NCBI GenBank assembly: GCA_037102815.1
Contig: BTPP01000003.1
Span: 4,650,001 to 4,714,000, forward strand
Direction: 5' to 3'
From: Neurospora intermedia
Lineage: Eukaryota; Ascomycota; Sordariomycetes; Sordariales; Sordariaceae
DNA: 64,000 bases
Shown piece by piece: positions 59,691 through 64,000 of this stretch. Position 1 is the first letter of the stretch, and each line of letters starts with the position of its first letter. The translations under genes were made by a program, and so were the position numbers. The notes under the pieces were generated by a model. It saw only the letters and a program-made list of their open reading frames with translations. It was not told where the DNA came from and ran no database searches.

Positions 59691-62600
59691 TCAAGCAACC
59701 CCCCCGGCATCCCCCTCGTCCACAATCACATTCCGCACTCTCCTCCCCTGACTTTCCAAAAACCACCTCCTCCCCACCGCCACGCCCTTGGCCCTTTTGA
59801 GCGTTTCATACGTCATCTCTCCACCCCCGACCATGATCATCGGAATCGGATTCCTTCTCACCAGTCCGCCCGGAGTCTTTTGTACCTGATCCAAAAGGGG
59901 CCTAGCTAACCCCCCTCCTCCTCCAACTCCACCTCCTTGGCTGCTGCTGCTGCTGCTGCTGTAGGTAGTTTGACCAGCAGCAGCAGCAGAGTAGTAAGCG
60001 GCGTACGAAGCATCTTCGTCTTGGCCGTCGGAAACGACGATGACGAGCTGTAGCGAGGTGGGAGAGGGAGGGAAGGCGGGGATGTTGGCGAGTTTCTCGG
60101 AAAAGGAACAGCCGCCGCGGCGGAGGAGAAGGATCTGGTGGGTGCGCGGGATGGAGTCGTCTAGTAAGTGTAGTGGAGGCGGCGGAGAAGAAGACTGGTC
60201 CTTTTCAGAAGAAGAAGAAGGCTCCTCGGAAGAAGAACCGGACGAGGACGAGGAAGAGGTACAAAGTTGGCCGGCGGCATAGATGGTGGTGTAGGGTATC
60301 ATGTCGCGGGGGACGGGGCCGAAGGGTGGATAGGGTCGCGGATGAGCAAGGTTGTTTCCGCTGGAGATGTAGGGAGATGAGGGGCGAGGGGGAGGAGGAG
60401 GGAGAGGGGCGGCGCCGATGCCCGTGGCGGTTACGGCGGTGGAGTTTATGAAGACGTTGAGAGGGTATTTGATGCGTTTGGTGCTGCCGCCATGGATGGA
60501 TGAGATGGAGGGGATGGAGGGGAGGATGGAGGGTAGAGCGGTGACGGCTGCTTCGAGGGGGATGCCGTCGAGCAGGTCGTCGAGGGACGCGGCGAGGTTG
60601 GCGAGGAGGGATTTGACGTAGGAGCCGAGGGAGGAGGAGGCGGGGTCTTCCGAGGTGGTGTTGGCTGTTTCTGTTTGTTGTTGTTCGAGCTCCTTCTCCT
60701 GCTCCTCTTGGGAAACCTCAGGATCAGTCTTGACGCTTTCGGGGTGAAGCTCCCCCTTGGCCTTGTCCTTGTGGGTCTCGTCCTGGCCTAGGTCCACATG
60801 ATGTAGATGCACGAGCTTGACGTTGACGGGGTCGCGAACGAGGTTGAACCGCGGGTCGGACACCTCGCCTAGGATGGCTCGGTTCATAACGATGAACTCA
60901 TCCCGACCAAGAAGGACGCCATTCACCTTGCTGACACGCCATTCACCGTCCGAGTCCTCCTCCTGCCGCATGGTCAGCCTCAAGCCGGAAAGGGTTTGAA
61001 CGCGGATTCGGTCCATCGTGAGGCGCTCGAGGTTCTGCGTGCCCATCAGGTAGTTGAAGGCGCTGCCGCCAATGAGTTCTTGCGCGTTGGAGGAGAATTC
61101 GAGTAGCATCTCGACCGGCTGGTTAATTTTACGGCATGTTCCGTTTTGGGGAACCATTTCTGGTGGAAGAGACCAGGGGAAAGGCGTGAACTGGTCCGAT
61201 TCGGTTACAGGCTTCCTGGAAGATGTATGTTGGCCGGAGGGCTTACTACCCTCTGCCGGAAGTCCTAAAAAGTTCTTTGGCTGCATCAAGTGTAGGTCCA
61301 ACATCTTTGCAGCGTGATAGATGTCATCTCTGGCAGCGATGGCTGAGCCTGTGAGGAGATTGACAGAAGGCGGTGCCGGGCAAGTGTCGGTAAAGCCATG
61401 GTCGTGATACACTATCAATTCCTTTTGACCAGATGCTCTCGATCGGGTCCTTGGCTTTGCCTTTGGCAAAACTAGCGGATGACCTTCTGTGGTAAACACA
61501 AAGCCGGCATCAAAGTGGTTGAGGGGATGCGACTCATCAAACAGCAGATACAGGTACTGCGTGGTTTCGCCGAGGAAAAAGCTTTCCATACGATCGCTCC
61601 TCTCGCCGGTCAACACATTTTGAAGGCCTGCCCAGCCACACTGCGCAGTACATCGTCTCTGAATGTCTCTCATGACCATTTCGCCAACGTAAAGATACCA
61701 GGGGTCCTTGGTGGCTTGATATATGTAGTAGGTCGACTCGATGAACTCGGGTCGTAACGGCCACCAGCCTAGACCGCCCTCAATATCCTTGTGTGTGATA
61801 GACCAACGTTCAGGAAGCGCGGCATAGCGCGCCCATATGGCAGTGTACAACAAGCTCGTTTCAATAGCTTCTTCAAGCTCACCAGCCAGGACGAGTAGAC
61901 CGGCGTAGAAGGCACCTAGGCTGTCTACCCAGTTAGTAGCCAGCGAGCCTGTCCATAGGTTGACGTTTTCATAATGCGGATGATCTCTATCGCTGTAAAG
62001 ATGGCGCTTAATCGCAGCATGGGCATGATGCCACGCCTCAAGAAACGCATCAGGGGAGTTCTCAACATCAGTAAGTGGAACAAAGAGAGTATTGGGGTCC
62101 AGCCAGCTGTCCTTGGGTTTTGGCTCAACGGCTGTCCGGTTTGGAAGCTCGTGCCCAGAAAGCAAGATGTACGATTTGAGGGCGTACTCGAAAAAGCTGT
62201 CGGCACCAGCACCAACGACGGAATAAGGGCCTACCCAATGGCCTTGTTCAGCATCGACGCCTGCGCCGAGGAGGCCTATGTGGCTCTTCCTATACCAAAC
62301 TGCCCAAAAGGCTCGCTTGGCCAGCTGTTCAAACCGCGGATCACCTGTCAAGCGACTGAGGACCGTGAATTCAAGAACAAGGGACCCGGCACCAGCACTG
62401 CATGTCTCGGTGATCTCAGGAGGCCCATCAACTATGTGGTCCCCGGAAGACGTCCCATGCAAGGGCGAGTTCTTGTAAAATGGGATACCATGGCGCAGAT
62501 TGACACGCGGATAGGGCATTCCCGTCTTGGTGTAAAACGCCGGGAGAATCCTGGTCCCAAGATCAAGCGCCAAACGAAGCAGCTGGCCATCGTAGGTCAA

Positions 62601-63330
62601 TCCATTCGGCCAGTGGATGGGTGGAGGGCTTAGTGGATCATGTTCAGGACCAAGCGGTTCATATCCATTAATCGGTAGTGCGCCAACAGCAAACAAATGG
62701 GCACTGAGAAGACCGCCAACACCACGGATGACCGTTTCAAAAACCTGCACCTTGCTGTCGGTATCAAAGCCTCTAGCGCGCAGGCCTTGGCCAGAAGGAC
62801 CGGGACGGCCGTCGCCATACTGCTCGACCAAGGCGGCAACGCCATCCTGGAAGTCACGCAAGGCTTTCGGTCCCGTTCCACGGTCATCTGGCGGCGCCGA
62901 AGCGAAGATGGCCAAGGTAGACAGACTGTCTATTAAAGTAAGTGAGTAGTTGCCCAAGACATCGTTCACCTCGACGTTTCCTGGGTTCTCAGCGTCCCGG
63001 GTTAGAGGGGCGCAAGTGACGGGCCGGAGCTAACAAGGCTGAGTCAGCTTGGTGATTCTAGAGCAGGTGGCCTTTGGAGATGATATAGTGAGACCCTGAT
63101 AGTGACGGAGTGATGGTGGGCCATACCTCGTCCTCGGGAAAGGCGATGCGCATATAGTTGTCGAAGCCATGGTAGAACATGTCGACGACCTCGCGGCGGA
63201 GCTCAGCCACGCGACTGGGGCGCATTGCCCCGGCACTGGGCAGCAGGACCACAAAGGCCAACAAAGCCAGAGCAAGGAGCCATGGTGATGATCGGGGCCG
63301 GAGTCGGGGCCGCAGTGGTTTCCGTGTCAT
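59691..63330 (-). CDS. mnl1: ER degradation-enhancing alpha-mannosidase-like protein (EDEM/Mnl1, GH47) with PA domain
   Basis: In yeast, Htm1/Mnl1 trims mannose from misfolded glycoproteins in the ER lumen to mark them for degradation. Exons 63330-63127 and 63029-59691 join in frame (97-nt intron; GTATGG donor, GTTAG acceptor) to 1180 aa. An N-terminal hydrophobic stretch (about 17-35) is a signal peptide or anchor. The GH47 domain runs from about 50 to 590, with NDVLGNYSLTLIDSLSTLAI, GVGGLLSAHLFAVG, GAGADSFFEYALKSYI, RPEFIESTYYIYQATKDPWYL and FTTEGHPLVLP. Residues about 850-870 have Glu/Gln runs. A protease-associated (PA) domain (about 970-1160, LLLRRGGCSF, IPMIMVGG) is split by Ser- and Gly-rich inserts. 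The family is the EDEM branch, not Golgi mannosidase I, judging by the long C-terminus and PA domain. No HDEL-like ending is seen, so ER retention must depend on other features. Confidence 0.93.
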
Positions 63331-64000
63331 GTTACTACCTATGCGGCCGGAGTCCGGAAGTGTGGCTGTGAACTTGACAAGCTGTCAGAGTTGGACCCCT
63401 TCACTTGCGGACGGTGATGGCTGCCAGACCCAGCAGATCACCTAGGCGGGTGGCTGAGGAACGCGACTGAAGACCGCATAGGTAGTAGGTATCTAATTCG
63501 GTGCCCCGTGTGGAAGCGATGGGTGATGGGGCTCGGTGAGCGTGATATGACCGTGGTGGTTTGGTAGCGAGTGAAAGCAATCGACGAATGCTGAAATAGT
63601 GTGTGTAGCGGCATGCACAATGCCGGGTAAGCACCGAGGTGAAAGATGCCACTTAATCAATGCTGCAAGGTGTAATCAAGGTGTCGCGGTGTAACTGTGG
63701 CTGATGCGTTTGCGTGTACGGTATCGACGTTACATTACACTCATAAGGCGGCCCGTGGCAGGTGTCAAGGACGATATGTACAGTATTCAGGGCCCACCTC
63801 TCAGCGCTTGCTTACTCCACCAACTCCGGTTCGGCGCGGCCGCTGGAGGTCCAAATCGGCCTCCACCACCCCGACGTCTTCATCCCATCCTGCCGACCAG
63901 TGATGTCTCAACACTCACACTTTTTCACATTCTTCACATCAAATAGTAGTTCTAGTACTATGGACTCTTCAAATGCCCATGGCTGACCATGAAGAATGAT
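63331..64000. promoter_or_regulatory. Upstream region of the Mnl1-like gene
   Basis: The last 0.67 kb contains the promoter and leader of the minus-strand Mnl1-like gene. No clear TATA box and no convincing gene were seen; a gene beginning beyond the window edge could share this region. Confidence 0.5.

Noticed and set aside
1-64000. Dispersed 5S rRNA genes, CRISPR arrays, transposase genes and biosynthetic gene clusters
   Set aside because: I looked for the typical 5S sequence blocks, spaced repeats, transposase motifs and clustered pathway enzymes and saw none; the search was by eye and could miss diverged copies.

Overview
The window looks like nuclear DNA of a filamentous ascomycete, most likely a Sordariomycete of the Neurospora/Sordaria type. 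This rests on recognisable fungal genes, short introns (47-247 nt) with GTATGT/GTAAGT/GTGAGT donors, CTNAC-like branch sites and YAG acceptors, one intronless initiator tRNA-Met gene with an RNA polymerase III T-run, and long AT/CT-rich intergenic DNA full of TACCTA-type motifs and microsatellites. The species call is inference.

Layout from left to right: 3.7 kb with no supportable gene; the pre-mRNA 3'-end processing factor Cft1/CPSF160 (minus, five exons, 3694-8397); a 1.86 kb divergent promoter region; the PI3P 5-kinase Fab1 (plus, 10256-18122, with a 3'-terminal intron that restores the conserved C-terminus); a six-exon agmatinase-like ureohydrolase with a likely signal peptide (minus, 19474-21137); divergent from it, a DUF3176-type membrane protein gene carrying two in-frame TAG codons (plus, 21727-23661); an 8.2 kb gene-free stretch holding two identical 128 bp TA-flanked inverted-repeat elements; an F-box-like, cysteine-rich protein (plus, 31871-33559); 8 kb without protein genes but with the initiator tRNA-Met gene and a 77-nt poly(T) tract; a secreted Pro/Ser/Ala-rich repeat protein (minus, 41612-43660); a SET-domain protein behind a good TATA box (plus, 46443-47881); a large polytopic membrane protein of unknown function (plus, 49089-51473); 5.6 kb that looks empty but contains a candidate spliced minus-strand gene near 54.5-55.1 kb; adenine phosphoribosyltransferase (plus, 57071-57898); and an EDEM/Mnl1-type glycosyl hydrolase family 47 protein with a PA domain (minus, 59691-63330).

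The genes do not form one pathway or a biosynthetic cluster. Most are housekeeping: mRNA 3' processing, vacuole/endosome phosphoinositides, purine salvage, initiation tRNA and ER glycoprotein quality control. They sit among lineage-specific membrane or secreted proteins. No CRISPR array, bacterial operon, transposase gene or toxin system was seen. The least explained items are the interrupted DUF3176 gene, the paired miniature elements, the candidate spliced gene at 54.5-55.1 kb, and the roughly 8 kb gene-poor stretches on both sides of the F-box-like gene.
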